Assembly: GCA_002748665.1 (NCBI GenBank)
Contig: PDTB01000016.1
Span: forward strand, 1 to 64,000
Source of the DNA: Dethiosulfovibrio peptidovorans
GTDB lineage: Bacteria > Synergistota > Synergistia > Synergistales > Dethiosulfovibrionaceae
DNA: 64,000 nt
Direction of reading: 5' to 3'
Shown: positions 35,026 to 43,732 of the stretch, in pieces
How the letters are laid out: each line of letters opens with the position of its first letter
How positions within the stretch are numbered: position 1 is the first letter of the stretch
Position numbers and translations under genes: made by a program
Notes under the pieces: model-generated
Database searches by the model: none
What the model was told of the DNA's origin: nothing
Seen by the model: only the letters and a program-made list of their open reading frames with translations

Positions 35026-35835
35026 TTATTGGTCGATAAGGCTATCCTTGAAGACCCCAAAATAGAGAACGGCCACAAAAAGCACACCACCCAGGACATT
35101 CCCCAGGGTAACCGGGATGAGGTTATTGACAAATCCCCAGATACTCACGACCCCAAGCCCTCCGTCGGGCAACGCCGCCAGGGCCACGACCTCTGAATGC
35201 CCTTTAAGAAGAAGTCCCATCGTCATGAAATACATGTTGGCGATAGAGTGTTCAAACCCCGAGGCAACAAAGACCATAATGGGGAAATAAATAGCCCATA
35301 TCTTGCCTACCACGTTCTCCGCTGACATTGAAAGCCACACGGCCAAAACGACGAGCCAGTTACATAAAATACCCCTGAAAAAAGCCTGGAACCACCCCAG
35401 CCCCATTTTTTTCGAGGCAATCGTAAGCGCTTTAGCACCGATAGCCCCGTGCCAAAGCCCCGAGTTATACAAAAGAAGGGCTACGACCACCGTACCGATA
35501 AGATTCGCCAGGTAGACCCAGCACCAGTTCCGTAACACGTCCTTCATTGAAATGCGCCCTGCCATGACGGCCAACGGCATGACACAGTTACCCGTGAAAA
35601 GCTCGCCCCCGGCCAAGACCACCAGGAGAAGTCCGATGGCAAAAACCGTTCCTCCGAGGAGTTTCGCCACGCCTACGATAGGCACGTCAAAGGTGACAAC
35701 CGTCATTGCCCAGCCGCCAAAAGCTATATAGGCTCCGGCCAGCCCACCCAGGATAAGCATCTGAGGAACAGTCCAGGCAATCTTGGCCTCGGCCGAGGTG
35801 CAGCTCAAACGGGCGATCTCTCTCGGTCTTCTCAT
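35026..35835 (-). CDS. Formate/nitrite transporter family channel
   Basis: A 269-residue, six-helix member of the FNT family (FocA, NirC, HSC), pentameric channels for small monovalent acids. Motifs are GGLAGAYIAFGG, LFTGNCVMPLAV and the GFEHSIANMY segment near residue 195 with the central histidine. Formate, nitrite or hydrosulfide are all possible. No formate or nitrite enzymes are adjacent. It is followed by a good terminator; the nitroreductase gene upstream ends 21 bases away on the same strand. Confidence 0.92.
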   Translation of the reverse strand: MRRPREIARLSCTSAEAKIAWTVPQMLILGGLAGAYIAFGGWAMTVVTFDVPIVGVAKLLGGTVFAIGLLLVVLAGGELFTGNCVMPLAVMAGRISMKDVLRNWCWVYLANLIGTVVVALLLYNSGLWHGAIGAKALTIASKKMGLGWFQAFFRGILCNWLVVLAVWLSMSAENVVGKIWAIYFPIMVFVASGFEHSIANMYFMTMGLLLKGHSEVVALAALPDGGLGVVSIWGFVNNLIPVTLGNVLGGVLFVAVLYFGVFKDSLIDQ

Positions 35836-35856
35836 GGCATTTGGCCCCTCACGATT

Positions 35857-36378
35857 TTACCATCGATTCCGGTGCAGCCGTTCCCTCGGGACGTCGTTAT
35901 GGGGATCCTTCACCTCGTCAGGATACCCTATCGCCGCCAAGCCCATAACAGGGACATCCTCAGGAACGTGAAGAAGTTCTTTGATCGTCGTCCCCCGGTC
36001 GGGCATATGACATACCCCAAGCCACACAGCTCCCAGGCCCAGGCCCTGAGCGGCGATCAGTAGATTCTCCATGGCAGCGGCACAATCCTGCTCCCAATAG
36101 GGTTTGGCCAGCGCGATCTCGGGCTCAACGGCACAGATCGCAAAAGCGAGAGGAGCCTTGGCCAACATCTTGCCGTAGGGATGAGCCTCCGCCAACCGAT
36201 CCAGAAGCCCCCGATCTGTGATCACCACAAAGTGGGCAGGACGGCCATTGGCCGCACTGGGCGCTGCCGCTGCGCACCGTACCAAGAGATCAATCTTATC
36301 GTCCTCCACCGGTTTGTCCACATACCGACGAATACTCCTGCGCCCTAGAAGGACCCGAATCACCTCGTTACCGCCCAT
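35857..36378 (-). CDS. Nitroreductase-family FMN protein
   Basis: A 173-residue short nitroreductase. GRRSIRRYVDKPV and RCAAAAPSAANGRPAHFVV near the N-terminus are the FMN-binding segments, and GLGAVWLGVC lies in the C-terminal half. I chose ATG 36378 because AGAAGGAGGA precedes it; the open frame extends another 101 codons that do not look like protein. It is probably co-transcribed with the formate/nitrite channel. Different in sequence from the nitroreductase at 27924. Confidence 0.87.
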   Translation of the reverse strand: MGGNEVIRVLLGRRSIRRYVDKPVEDDKIDLLVRCAAAAPSAANGRPAHFVVITDRGLLDRLAEAHPYGKMLAKAPLAFAICAVEPEIALAKPYWEQDCAAAMENLLIAAQGLGLGAVWLGVCHMPDRGTTIKELLHVPEDVPVMGLAAIGYPDEVKDPHNDVPRERLHRNRW

Positions 36379-36537
36379 CCTACATTCCTCCTTCTTTTCT
36401 GGTATATCCCCCGCATCTGGCCCAAATTGCCAAAGCGGAGAAGACCATTTATCATTTACTGGGTTGTTGTATTTCATTATACCCTCAACAGTACAGACCC
36501 CCGGGAACACTGACCCAATCGTACAGGAGGCGCACTC

Positions 36538-37536
36538 ATGAGAGAGACCGACCATTCCCTCGCCCACCCGAACCTCGACGAGGCACCCGTTTCTATTGAC
36601 AGAGACAACAACCAGCCCCCTCTCGGCCAACATCGACAGGGAGAGACCGCTGTACGGATCGGGGTCGACCTGGGAGGCCACAAGATTAACGTCGGAGCAG
36701 TCGTCGATGGGACTGTCACGTCGTCAGCTCAAGAACCAACGCCATCATCTCGAACACCCGATACGGTGATCCGGGCCATCGTCAGGCTCGTCCGCTCTCT
36801 GAACATCGACGAGCTCCTATCCGTGGGGATCGGATTGCCGGGGATGCTGTCTCTGGACCGACGGTCAGTCGTCCGACTGACGAACCTCCCCCGCTGGGAT
36901 AACCTTCCCCTGGCTCACCTTCTGGAAGATCGCCTGAAAGTGCCCGTGGTGCTCGACAACGACGCCAAATGCGCAGCCCTGGGGGAACTCGTGGCCGGCG
37001 AAGGCCAGGGAATGACCGATTTCGTCATGATAACCCTGGGCACGGGCATCGGTGGAGCTGTGGTCTCCGGTGGCTCGGTCCTACGGGGTAGGCGAGGCCT
37101 GGCAGGAGAGTTGGGACACCTGGGACTCCTCCATCAAGAACCTTGCAACTGCGGCGGCATGGGACACAGCGAGACACTCTTCTCCGCCGACAGATTCGAT
37201 CGACGATGCGTCGAGACCGGGGTACAATCGGTGCCAGCTCTCTGGAAGAAACGAAAAGAACCGAGGCACCGCCTCTTTTGGGACCGATCTTTGGAGGCTC
37301 TGGCATGCACGGTGATCTCAGCGGTGCATCTCCTGGACCCCCAGGCCATCGTGTTCTCCGGCGGCCTGGCCAGACTCCCCAACCTGATGGATGAACTGGC
37401 TCCTCTGGTGGAGGTTCGTCTGGCAACCGCCTTTCGCCCAGGCCCTCCGCTGCTGCTTTCCCAGCTGGGTGGCGACGGCCCTGTTATAGGTGCAGCCTCT
37501 CTGCTCCCCATTCGCGAAGAAACCGGGAGAGGATGA
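36538..37536 (+). CDS. ROK-family sugar kinase
   Basis: A 332-residue ROK protein, probably a glucokinase or related hexose kinase. IGVDLGGHKINVGAV is the phosphate-binding motif, VVLDNDAKCAALGE carries the catalytic Asp, and GTGIGGAVVSGG follows. The usual zinc motif CxCGxxGC reads CNCGGMGH, with the last cysteine replaced by histidine, which could still bind zinc. ATG 36538 has AGGAGG at good spacing and gives about 38 extra residues before the usual start. Convergent with the asparaginase gene, overlapping it by 53 bases. No DNA-binding domain, so it is an enzyme, not a NagC-type repressor. Confidence 0.85.
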   Translation: MRETDHSLAHPNLDEAPVSIDRDNNQPPLGQHRQGETAVRIGVDLGGHKINVGAVVDGTVTSSAQEPTPSSRTPDTVIRAIVRLVRSLNIDELLSVGIGLPGMLSLDRRSVVRLTNLPRWDNLPLAHLLEDRLKVPVVLDNDAKCAALGELVAGEGQGMTDFVMITLGTGIGGAVVSGGSVLRGRRGLAGELGHLGLLHQEPCNCGGMGHSETLFSADRFDRRCVETGVQSVPALWKKRKEPRHRLFWDRSLEALACTVISAVHLLDPQAIVFSGGLARLPNLMDELAPLVEVRLATAFRPGPPLLLSQLGGDGPVIGAASLLPIREETGRG

Positions 37537-38539
37537 ATCCCGGTGCTTCGGGAGAGGCCAGCAGAGCGTAGCACCCCAAGGCGTGGATGAACTCCAGAGG
37601 ATAGTTCATCTGCCCCCACACAGGAAAACCCGACGCCGCCAGAGACGCCAACCCCACATCGGCATAGCCACCAGGGTTTTTCATCCCCCCTTCGGCTTGG
37701 CTGCAGGCAACGACGTGGGGCTTGGGGGCATTGGCAAACACCGTACGGAGCTCCTGAAGAACCCCGCTGTGACAGTTCCCCAAACCATAGCCAACAACTG
37801 CAAGGATCCGTTCATCCCCTCGAAGCGACGGGACGACGCCTGGCGCACAAAAGACCCACCCCACCCCCCGAACGATCTCCTGAACCTTTTGGAGATCGGT
37901 GTTTATCGCTCGTTTTGAGAAATGAGACAACTCCATAGACCCAGGCTTTCTGATCGAAAGCCCCTGCCCTCTTCGTCCCCACTCAGGGTTAAAATACAGC
38001 GGCTGGCCGTTGACCGCCGTGTACGCATCGGGATACTGGGAGTGGGCCTTGTGAGCCCGATCTCCTGGAATGAGCTTCCAGTTGCAGTAGATCCAAACGC
38101 CGGGGACATCTGCACAGACCACCTGAGCAGCGCCCCGGAGATTCACCGTCACGTCCTCGGGCATGAAATCTAAAGTGAGCTGACTCCCCGTGAGAACAAC
38201 CGGGACATTCAGCTGAGGGAAACACAGGCTGAGCCACGCCGAGGTGTAGGCCATGGTGTCCGTTCCGTGAAGAATCAGGACACCCGTCGCTCCTTCACGA
38301 AGCTCAAAGGCAACCGTCCTGGCAAGCTCCACCCAGTGAACCGGCGTGAGTTCAGAACTATCGAGCCCCGGAACGCCCCAGGGTTCCCGAGAAACGACGA
38401 CCACATCCTGATCCTGGAAAATCCCCTCCACAAGCTCGTGAACCTCCTGGGAGGCGCGCTGATCGGGACCGGTCCGTCCCTCAGCACCCAAGGCACTGAC
38501 GATGGTTCCTCCTGTAAAGATAACCGCCAGTCGCTGCAT
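37484..38539 (-). CDS. L-asparaginase family protein
   Basis: A 351-residue asparaginase/glutaminase-like amidohydrolase. VIFTGGTIVSA at the N-terminus holds the first catalytic threonine and LILHGTDTMAYTSAWL the Thr-Asp pair. The C-terminal half is normal. It has no signal peptide, so it is probably cytoplasmic (type I-like). I chose ATG 38539; a weak GGCGGG precedes it, and ATG 38563 is an alternative. It turns asparagine to aspartate and ammonia, fitting amino-acid fermentation. Confidence 0.85.
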   Translation of the reverse strand: MQRLAVIFTGGTIVSALGAEGRTGPDQRASQEVHELVEGIFQDQDVVVVSREPWGVPGLDSSELTPVHWVELARTVAFELREGATGVLILHGTDTMAYTSAWLSLCFPQLNVPVVLTGSQLTLDFMPEDVTVNLRGAAQVVCADVPGVWIYCNWKLIPGDRAHKAHSQYPDAYTAVNGQPLYFNPEWGRRGQGLSIRKPGSMELSHFSKRAINTDLQKVQEIVRGVGWVFCAPGVVPSLRGDERILAVVGYGLGNCHSGVLQELRTVFANAPKPHVVACSQAEGGMKNPGGYADVGLASLAASGFPVWGQMNYPLEFIHALGCYALLASPEAPGFILSRFLREWGAERLHL

Positions 38540-38572
38540 GCAATCCCGCCTTTCATCGTACATCTCTCCTAA

Positions 38573-38828
38573 GGGAACCTCTAAAAACTCATAAACTCGC
38601 CTCAGGTCGTTTCGACAGAGCTCATCCGAGGTTCGTATTTTTGACCTGCCGTTGTGAAGTATCGACTGGTACGGACAGGACATCGTCCCAAGCCGGGAGG
38701 GCACAGGAGGTCCCCTTCGAGGCGACGGTACGGAGCATGCAGATCGAAAATACGTTTGGGTGAGACAGGGCTCTGACGGAACAACCTGAGGCTGGGAGAC
38801 TCGGATGTGGGTTTTTAAAGGTGCCCCC
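38573..38828 (+). repeat. Dispersed intergenic repeat, copy 4 (full length)
   Basis: About 256 bases, from GGGAACCTCTAAAAACTCAT to GGTTTTTAAAGGTGCCCCC. The ends are imperfect inverted repeats of each other. The right arm is the same sequence, inverted, as the left part of copy 5 at 51045. Confidence 0.88.
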
Positions 38829-38867
38829 AAAGAATCCAGAGCCAATGGGACGTGTAGAGGACGAATG

Positions 38868-38897
38868 ACGAGCCCTGACCGATAGGTCCAGGCTCGT
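38868..38897 (-). terminator. Hairpin after rubrerythrin gene
   Basis: ACGAGCC and GGCTCGT, with an inner GACC/GGTC stem, pair around GATA; no U-run follows on the minus strand. Confidence 0.4.
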
Positions 38898-38917
38898 TAG
38901 CAACTGTCAATCCGGCC

Positions 38918-39412
38918 CTACGCCACCAACTGATACACCCTGGAGGGGGCGCCGCACACCGGACATCTCTCCGGGGCGTTTCCCTCCTCGATGTGGCCAC
39001 AGACAGTGCAAAGGTAGTAGTCAACCGAACGCTTTTCCGACAGATGCTCCAGAGCCCTCTTATACAGATCGGCGTGGACCTTCTCGACCTGATTGGCCAG
39101 GTTGAACCCCGTCAAGGCCCGTTTTTCCCCTTCAGCCTTAGCGTTGGCGATAAATTCGGGGTACATCTCGGTGAACTCGTAGGTTTCCCCTTGGATAGCG
39201 TCTTTCAGGTTTGCCTCCGTCGAGCCGATTTTCCCCATGTTCCGATAGTGCATCTTGGCATGGATGGTTTCGGCTGCGGCGGCAGCGCGAAACAACCTGG
39301 CAACCGACTGGAACCCCTCTTTGTCGGCCACCTCGGCATAGAAAAGGTATTTCCTGTTCGCCTGAGATTCACCGGCAAAAGCCTCACTCAGATCAGCCAT
39401 GGTCTTGCTCAT
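38918..39412 (-). CDS. Rubrerythrin
   Basis: A 164-residue non-haem iron protein of oxidative-stress defence in anaerobes, reducing hydrogen peroxide. The N-terminal four-helix domain has EAFAGESQANRKYLFYA and the second ferritin-like ExxH (ETIHAKMH). The C-terminal rubredoxin-like domain has CTVCG and CPVCG binding one iron. I chose ATG 39412, six bases after GGGGGA. Single-gene unit; length normal. Confidence 0.93.
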   Translation of the reverse strand: MSKTMADLSEAFAGESQANRKYLFYAEVADKEGFQSVARLFRAAAAAETIHAKMHYRNMGKIGSTEANLKDAIQGETYEFTEMYPEFIANAKAEGEKRALTGFNLANQVEKVHADLYKRALEHLSEKRSVDYYLCTVCGHIEEGNAPERCPVCGAPSRVYQLVA

Positions 39413-39660
39413 GCCCATTCCCCCTTCCAGAATATATGGCGTATCCCTCTCTCTTGTAATTATACCACTGTGATACGGTAACTTCGAGGAAGATGGCGAG
39501 AGGAACGTATCAACCAAGGTGACCTGTAGGAGTCACTCGCCCTTGGTGGTGGCGTACGGCATGGTCACATCCATGATTGTAGCTATACCCCTTGCTCTCG
39601 GTTGAACTTGGGGCGTCGTCCTGGCAGCCATTTTCAGGAGCCCTCCCCGAACCGAACGTC

Positions 39661-40590
39661 TCAATCTCCATCAGCAAGACACCGACGCCAGAGAAAAGGA
39701 TTCTCGTCGATGGGAACGTCCCAGCTACGGGCGATGTCCCGAACACAGAGCAGATGAATCACCGGCACACCCCGATCGAGATATCGGCAAAACAATCCCT
39801 CTCGGGGCATGGAATCGAAAGGAGCCTTAGTGATTCCGCCGGGAAAGGCCGCAGATTCCTCCCCACTGCCAAAAGTCACATCCGCCCCGCCAATGCCGAC
39901 AAAACACCGGACACCACTCTCTCCGGCTGCTTCTTCGTACAGCCTCAGACGATACTCAACGCTCTCCTTCAACCCCGGTTCCAGGATAAACCCCGCTCCC
40001 AGACGCCGAGCTTCCTCAAGAACCCGCTCCCGCCACTGGGGAAAGAGGGGGGCCTCATCCCGATCATTGCGACCTCCCAAGGAGAAACCCAAAAGCACGG
40101 GAGCCACCAAACCTCTTTTCGTAAGATCTCGAACGAGATCCACCACCGTAGCTCCTAACCGGTTGGCTCCGTACATGGATGAACCCAGGGAACAGATCAG
40201 CAGAGGGCGAAGCCCCACGGCCTCACAAGCCGACAAAACGGCAACGAGAAGGCCCGGAAAAGAGGCACTGGCCCCGACAGCCACGACATCACCCCGATCC
40301 AGTCCCAGGTTATGAAAAAGACGCACCATACCGGAAGCCATCAGAGGATGGGTAGATGTTCGTTTGTCCTTCAGGTGTCCCAAGGTCGTCGTCAGGGGGC
40401 TGAACTCCACACCGATAAGCCCCGTGCCATAGGGGTCAAGATCGGCAGAGACCACGATATCCCGCCGAAAACACCGATACAGCGCCTCGTTCAGACAATC
40501 CTCCATGATCTCCGCCGCACGCATCTCCTGCGACGATACTGCCAACACCTCGGTACTCCCGAGAAAGACCACGAAGCCCAGTGCGACCAT
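39661..40590 (-). CDS. Second PgsW-like poly-gamma-glutamate system protein
   Basis: A 309-residue protein homologous to the protein at 45766-46830; shared motifs are LIGVEFSPLTTTLG, TSTHPLMASG against the paralogue's TACHPSWALA, GASASFPG, SLGSSMYGAN and VPVIHLL near the C-terminus. I chose ATG 40590, which gives a clean signal peptide (MVALGFVVFLGSTEVLAVS); the longer frame runs through a terminator hairpin. PgsW-type proteins are known only from their company with pgsB and pgsC; their activity is unknown. It is the last gene of the locus and sits just past a terminator, so it may be expressed at a lower level. Confidence 0.75.
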   Translation of the reverse strand: MVALGFVVFLGSTEVLAVSSQEMRAAEIMEDCLNEALYRCFRRDIVVSADLDPYGTGLIGVEFSPLTTTLGHLKDKRTSTHPLMASGMVRLFHNLGLDRGDVVAVGASASFPGLLVAVLSACEAVGLRPLLICSLGSSMYGANRLGATVVDLVRDLTKRGLVAPVLLGFSLGGRNDRDEAPLFPQWRERVLEEARRLGAGFILEPGLKESVEYRLRLYEEAAGESGVRCFVGIGGADVTFGSGEESAAFPGGITKAPFDSMPREGLFCRYLDRGVPVIHLLCVRDIARSWDVPIDENPFLWRRCLADGD

Positions 40591-40593
40591 ACG

Positions 40594-40618
40594 GAAAAAG
40601 CCCCCCATAAGGGGGGCT
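40594..40618 (-). terminator. Intrinsic terminator inside the pgs locus
   Basis: On the minus strand AGCCCCCC-TTAT-GGGGGGCT is followed by TTTTCCG, 18 bases after the dipeptidase stop and directly before the start of the last gene. It should limit read-through. Confidence 0.8.
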
Positions 40619-40635
40619 CGTGATATCGTCACGAA

Positions 40636-42207
40636 CTAACGCTTCAGCGGACCATAGCCGATGAAGTCGTTCCACTCCTGAGGATAGCCCGTTATCTTGA
40701 AGTTCTGGTATCCCAGAGCGTAGTTACCCAAGAGGTGATCGCCCAGCTTGAGCCACGTACGGTTCCAGTCAACAGCCCGGTCGTACGCAAAAGTGGAAAC
40801 CAAATCCACAGCGGCAGCCTTCTTGCCGTGGTTCCAAAGCTCAGCAGCATCCTTCTGGACAGCGTACGTCTCGGAGAACTGAAGCTTCATCTTGGGATCC
40901 CGAAGAGCATAGATCTCCTTGATAGCCTCGCAGTAGCGAAGAGTAGCCATCTGCTGGACATAGGAGTTCACCCACCAGCCGGAATCACGACGGAAGTCCT
41001 CGTAGCGGGAACCAACCTCGTAGAATTTGGGAAGCTCCTTCATGACAGGCCACAGAGGCGTGAGGTAGGTGGTATCCGGTGCGCCATAGCCAAACCAGCT
41101 GATACCCTTGAAAGGGCCGCTGATCTTGGGGTTGACCTCGCCGATGTGAACGTAGCAGGTGCGATGCATGTTGATGGAGCGCTCCCAGGAGCCTTTACCC
41201 TTGTTGGCATATCGAAGAGGATTCCCCCAGGGACCAGCAGCCGGCCCCTTGGTCAGGTCGTAGGCCGTACCCTGATAGTAGTCGCCTTTGATCTTGAAGA
41301 CATCCCACACAGAGAGCTTCTTATCGGGCTTGACGAAGAGAGGATAGTTGTATTCGCTGGGACCCTGCTTAAGAGAAGGAGCCACGAGCTCCTGAGCCCT
41401 CCAGACCCGCCGGGTGGCATACAGTTTATCGTTGGGAGCGTACACATCAGCAGGGCTGAACTTCGTGGCATCAACATCAAGGCGACGGATCCAGCCCTTT
41501 TTCACGCCGTAGGAGATGAGGTTAGGTGAGTGCATGACGTTCTCTTTGTCAGTGAGGTCGATGTCGCGCAGCCTGGCGCGGTTGGCCGAGACGAAAAACA
41601 TATCGTCGGGCATACGGACGGCGCACCACAGATCTCGGCCGTAGAACTCGGCGATCCAGACCTCGTTGCCGTCGGTGATATCCATGGTCTCTCCGCTACC
41701 GGCCCAACCATATTCCTCCACCAGATCGCCCATGATGCGCACGGCCTCCCGAGCCGTAGCAGCCCGCTCCAGAGCGATATCCTGGGCCAGCCAGCAATCG
41801 ATGATGCCGTCGCTGTCGGTCACAAGATCCTTTTTGATCTCGGCATCCTGAGTGCCAAAGGTGGACTCGCCCATGGCAAGGCCCATCTCGTTCATGAAGG
41901 AATAGCGGCTCTTAAAGTAGCGATAGGTATGCTTCACCTGAGAAGTTTCACCCATCACCTCTCCGGGCTTATATCCATGGTCGTTCATGATAAGCTCCCG
42001 AACGGATCCGGCGGGCCAGTCCTTCTCAGGGATAATCCAGAGCTTGAAGTTGGCACTCGTTGAGTCGTCGTTATGGGTGATAATCGAGGTTCCGTTCACC
42101 GTAGCTTTTTTCCCCACAGCAACGATGGTACACGCCGAAGCGGCCATGGCAAAAACAGCCACAAAACACAGTGTGACAACCAGAGATATCAGTTTTTTGT
42201 TCTTCAT
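40636..42207 (-). CDS. Secreted C69-family dipeptidase
   Basis: A 523-residue protein. A signal peptide (about residues 1-25) ends ASA just before Cys26, in CTIVAVGKKATVNG. In C69 (PepD) enzymes this cysteine becomes the N-terminal nucleophile after cleavage. ITHNDD and NEMGLAMGESTFG are further family motifs. It would act outside the membrane on short peptides. In this locus the likely substrates are gamma-glutamyl or other glutamate-rich oligopeptides freed from the polymer, which is inference. A terminator follows. Confidence 0.88.
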   Translation of the reverse strand: MKNKKLISLVVTLCFVAVFAMAASACTIVAVGKKATVNGTSIITHNDDSTSANFKLWIIPEKDWPAGSVRELIMNDHGYKPGEVMGETSQVKHTYRYFKSRYSFMNEMGLAMGESTFGTQDAEIKKDLVTDSDGIIDCWLAQDIALERAATAREAVRIMGDLVEEYGWAGSGETMDITDGNEVWIAEFYGRDLWCAVRMPDDMFFVSANRARLRDIDLTDKENVMHSPNLISYGVKKGWIRRLDVDATKFSPADVYAPNDKLYATRRVWRAQELVAPSLKQGPSEYNYPLFVKPDKKLSVWDVFKIKGDYYQGTAYDLTKGPAAGPWGNPLRYANKGKGSWERSINMHRTCYVHIGEVNPKISGPFKGISWFGYGAPDTTYLTPLWPVMKELPKFYEVGSRYEDFRRDSGWWVNSYVQQMATLRYCEAIKEIYALRDPKMKLQFSETYAVQKDAAELWNHGKKAAAVDLVSTFAYDRAVDWNRTWLKLGDHLLGNYALGYQNFKITGYPQEWNDFIGYGPLKR

Positions 42208-42328
42208 CGCTCACACTCCTTGTTCTTTGTTTGGTCCCACAATTTCCCGGGACACCGCTCGTTCTTCTGACGCGGGGCTGTTCTGCCGTCGCACCACTCC
42301 CCTCCTGAACTTCTTTTTCCTGCTACGA

Positions 42329-43534
42329 TCAATTCCAGAAGATCTTGGTACTGTGAGCCTTCGACGGATCGTGAAGGTAGGCACCGATACCGTTAGCCAT
42401 GACATCGTCAAACTCAGGCCAGCTCGCTTGAAGCTCCTTCTCTGGAAAGAAATCGTTCATCTGACGAACCAACTCGGCCACGGACGACAGATGCCGCCCG
42501 ACCCGGTATTTCATGGGCGCACCAAATTCTATGTTATATTCGGGAACACAATACAGCAAACCATGCTCCGAAGCCGTCTGGAGGAACTCGTCCTTCCCCT
42601 CCATCATGAGAGACTCGTTGATCTTGCCAGCCACTCGGTCGATAAAGGGTTCCATCGTCTCCATCAACACAGCGAAGACACCATCATACCCCTCTTCGGG
42701 AAGGGCCGTATAGTCCCCCACCTCCCGGTGAGAGAGGCCTCGAAGACTCTTAGGGCTGGCCTCGCACTTCATGGGGAAGGTCGTTGCGCTCAGCTCCATA
42801 GCGGCCATCATGGCGATGTCCAAGGCTTTATCGTGAGCCACATATGTGCTGACCACGGGGTACATAAGGGACGCCTCGTGGGTATCGCAGTAGAGATCGG
42901 CCTTTTCCTTGCGGATAAGCTCCATGAGAGCGAAGGCCAACTGCTCGGTCAGGTTCCCATCAGGCCGTCCGGGATACGTTCGGTTCAAATTCCGGGCATC
43001 CGTATATGCAAGGTTCTGCTTGGATGGATAATGAACGTACGTGAAGGGGTCTGGCCACTGATCCAGAGGATCGCTGGCCCTGTCACCTATCCTGTAGGCC
43101 TTGGGACCGAAGGACGTCTGGACGTGAAGAAACTTGGGATAGGCATTCCCCAGCATCCCCACTCTGGAGGCGCTCATATTGGCATGAGGAATGACGAACA
43201 CCCTGCCCTTAGTCACGGAGATGTTTTCCATAACCACATAGGCCGCCAACATAGTGGCAGGCTCGTAGGGATGAGTCCCTCCCAGAAAGATCAGCGTCCC
43301 CCCAGGGACCCCCGAGTCGTACAGATACACCGGAGTGTCCACGCCGGTGCCCTTGATACCCTCAAAATAATCGCTGAGCATGATCTTTTTTGTAAAAGCG
43401 TCTGAAACAACCACGGACTCCTTGTAGTTCTGGAGCTCCATAAATTCCCGACCGCCCAGAAAAGCCACCACGGCCACCAAAGCCAGAACAATCAGTTTTC
43501 GGGGAGTAATCCCGGTCTTCTTATCGGTCATCAT
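42329..43534 (-). CDS. Membrane-anchored M14-type metallohydrolase (succinylglutamate desuccinylase/aspartoacylase-like)
   Basis: A 401-residue protein with one N-terminal membrane segment (LIVLALVAVVAFLGG) and a zinc hydrolase domain outside. GGTHPYEPA near residue 87 gives the HxxE zinc ligands, ADLYCDTHEAS near residue 213 the third, and PEYNIEFG near the end is a likely catalytic glutamate. This fold cleaves acyl-amino-acid or carboxy-terminal peptide bonds. Placed in a poly-gamma-glutamate locus, it is a good candidate for cutting gamma-glutamyl chains. It lies between the dipeptidase and small membrane protein genes. Confidence 0.8.
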   Translation of the reverse strand: MMTDKKTGITPRKLIVLALVAVVAFLGGREFMELQNYKESVVVSDAFTKKIMLSDYFEGIKGTGVDTPVYLYDSGVPGGTLIFLGGTHPYEPATMLAAYVVMENISVTKGRVFVIPHANMSASRVGMLGNAYPKFLHVQTSFGPKAYRIGDRASDPLDQWPDPFTYVHYPSKQNLAYTDARNLNRTYPGRPDGNLTEQLAFALMELIRKEKADLYCDTHEASLMYPVVSTYVAHDKALDIAMMAAMELSATTFPMKCEASPKSLRGLSHREVGDYTALPEEGYDGVFAVLMETMEPFIDRVAGKINESLMMEGKDEFLQTASEHGLLYCVPEYNIEFGAPMKYRVGRHLSSVAELVRQMNDFFPEKELQASWPEFDDVMANGIGAYLHDPSKAHSTKIFWN

Positions 43535-43542
43535 GGCCTCTC

Positions 43543-43725
43543 CTACTTAATGTGAAGAACCCGAAGGACAAAGGGGATCAAGGTGTAAGCGTAGACGATA
43601 TCGTAGATCAGCCCAGTCCTGGTCTTCCTGAAAAAGAGGTTTCTAAGGAGCAGAAACCCAAAAAAGGCCGCAATAACGTAGTATAGCTGGTGGATGATCT
43701 GGTTCAGAAATGGAATCACCGGCAT
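43543..43725 (-). CDS. 60-residue membrane protein of the pgs locus
   Basis: A 60-residue protein with one or two hydrophobic segments (VIAAFFGFLLLRNLFF, then YAYTLIPFVLRVL). GAGGAGGGG directly before the ATG overlaps the stop of the permease gene, and the hydrolase gene follows 8 bases later, so its translation is coupled into the operon. Position next to a large permease suggests an accessory subunit. I know no family for it. Confidence 0.7.
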   Translation of the reverse strand: MPVIPFLNQIIHQLYYVIAAFFGFLLLRNLFFRKTRTGLIYDIVYAYTLIPFVLRVLHIK

Positions 43726-43732
43726 CCCCTCC

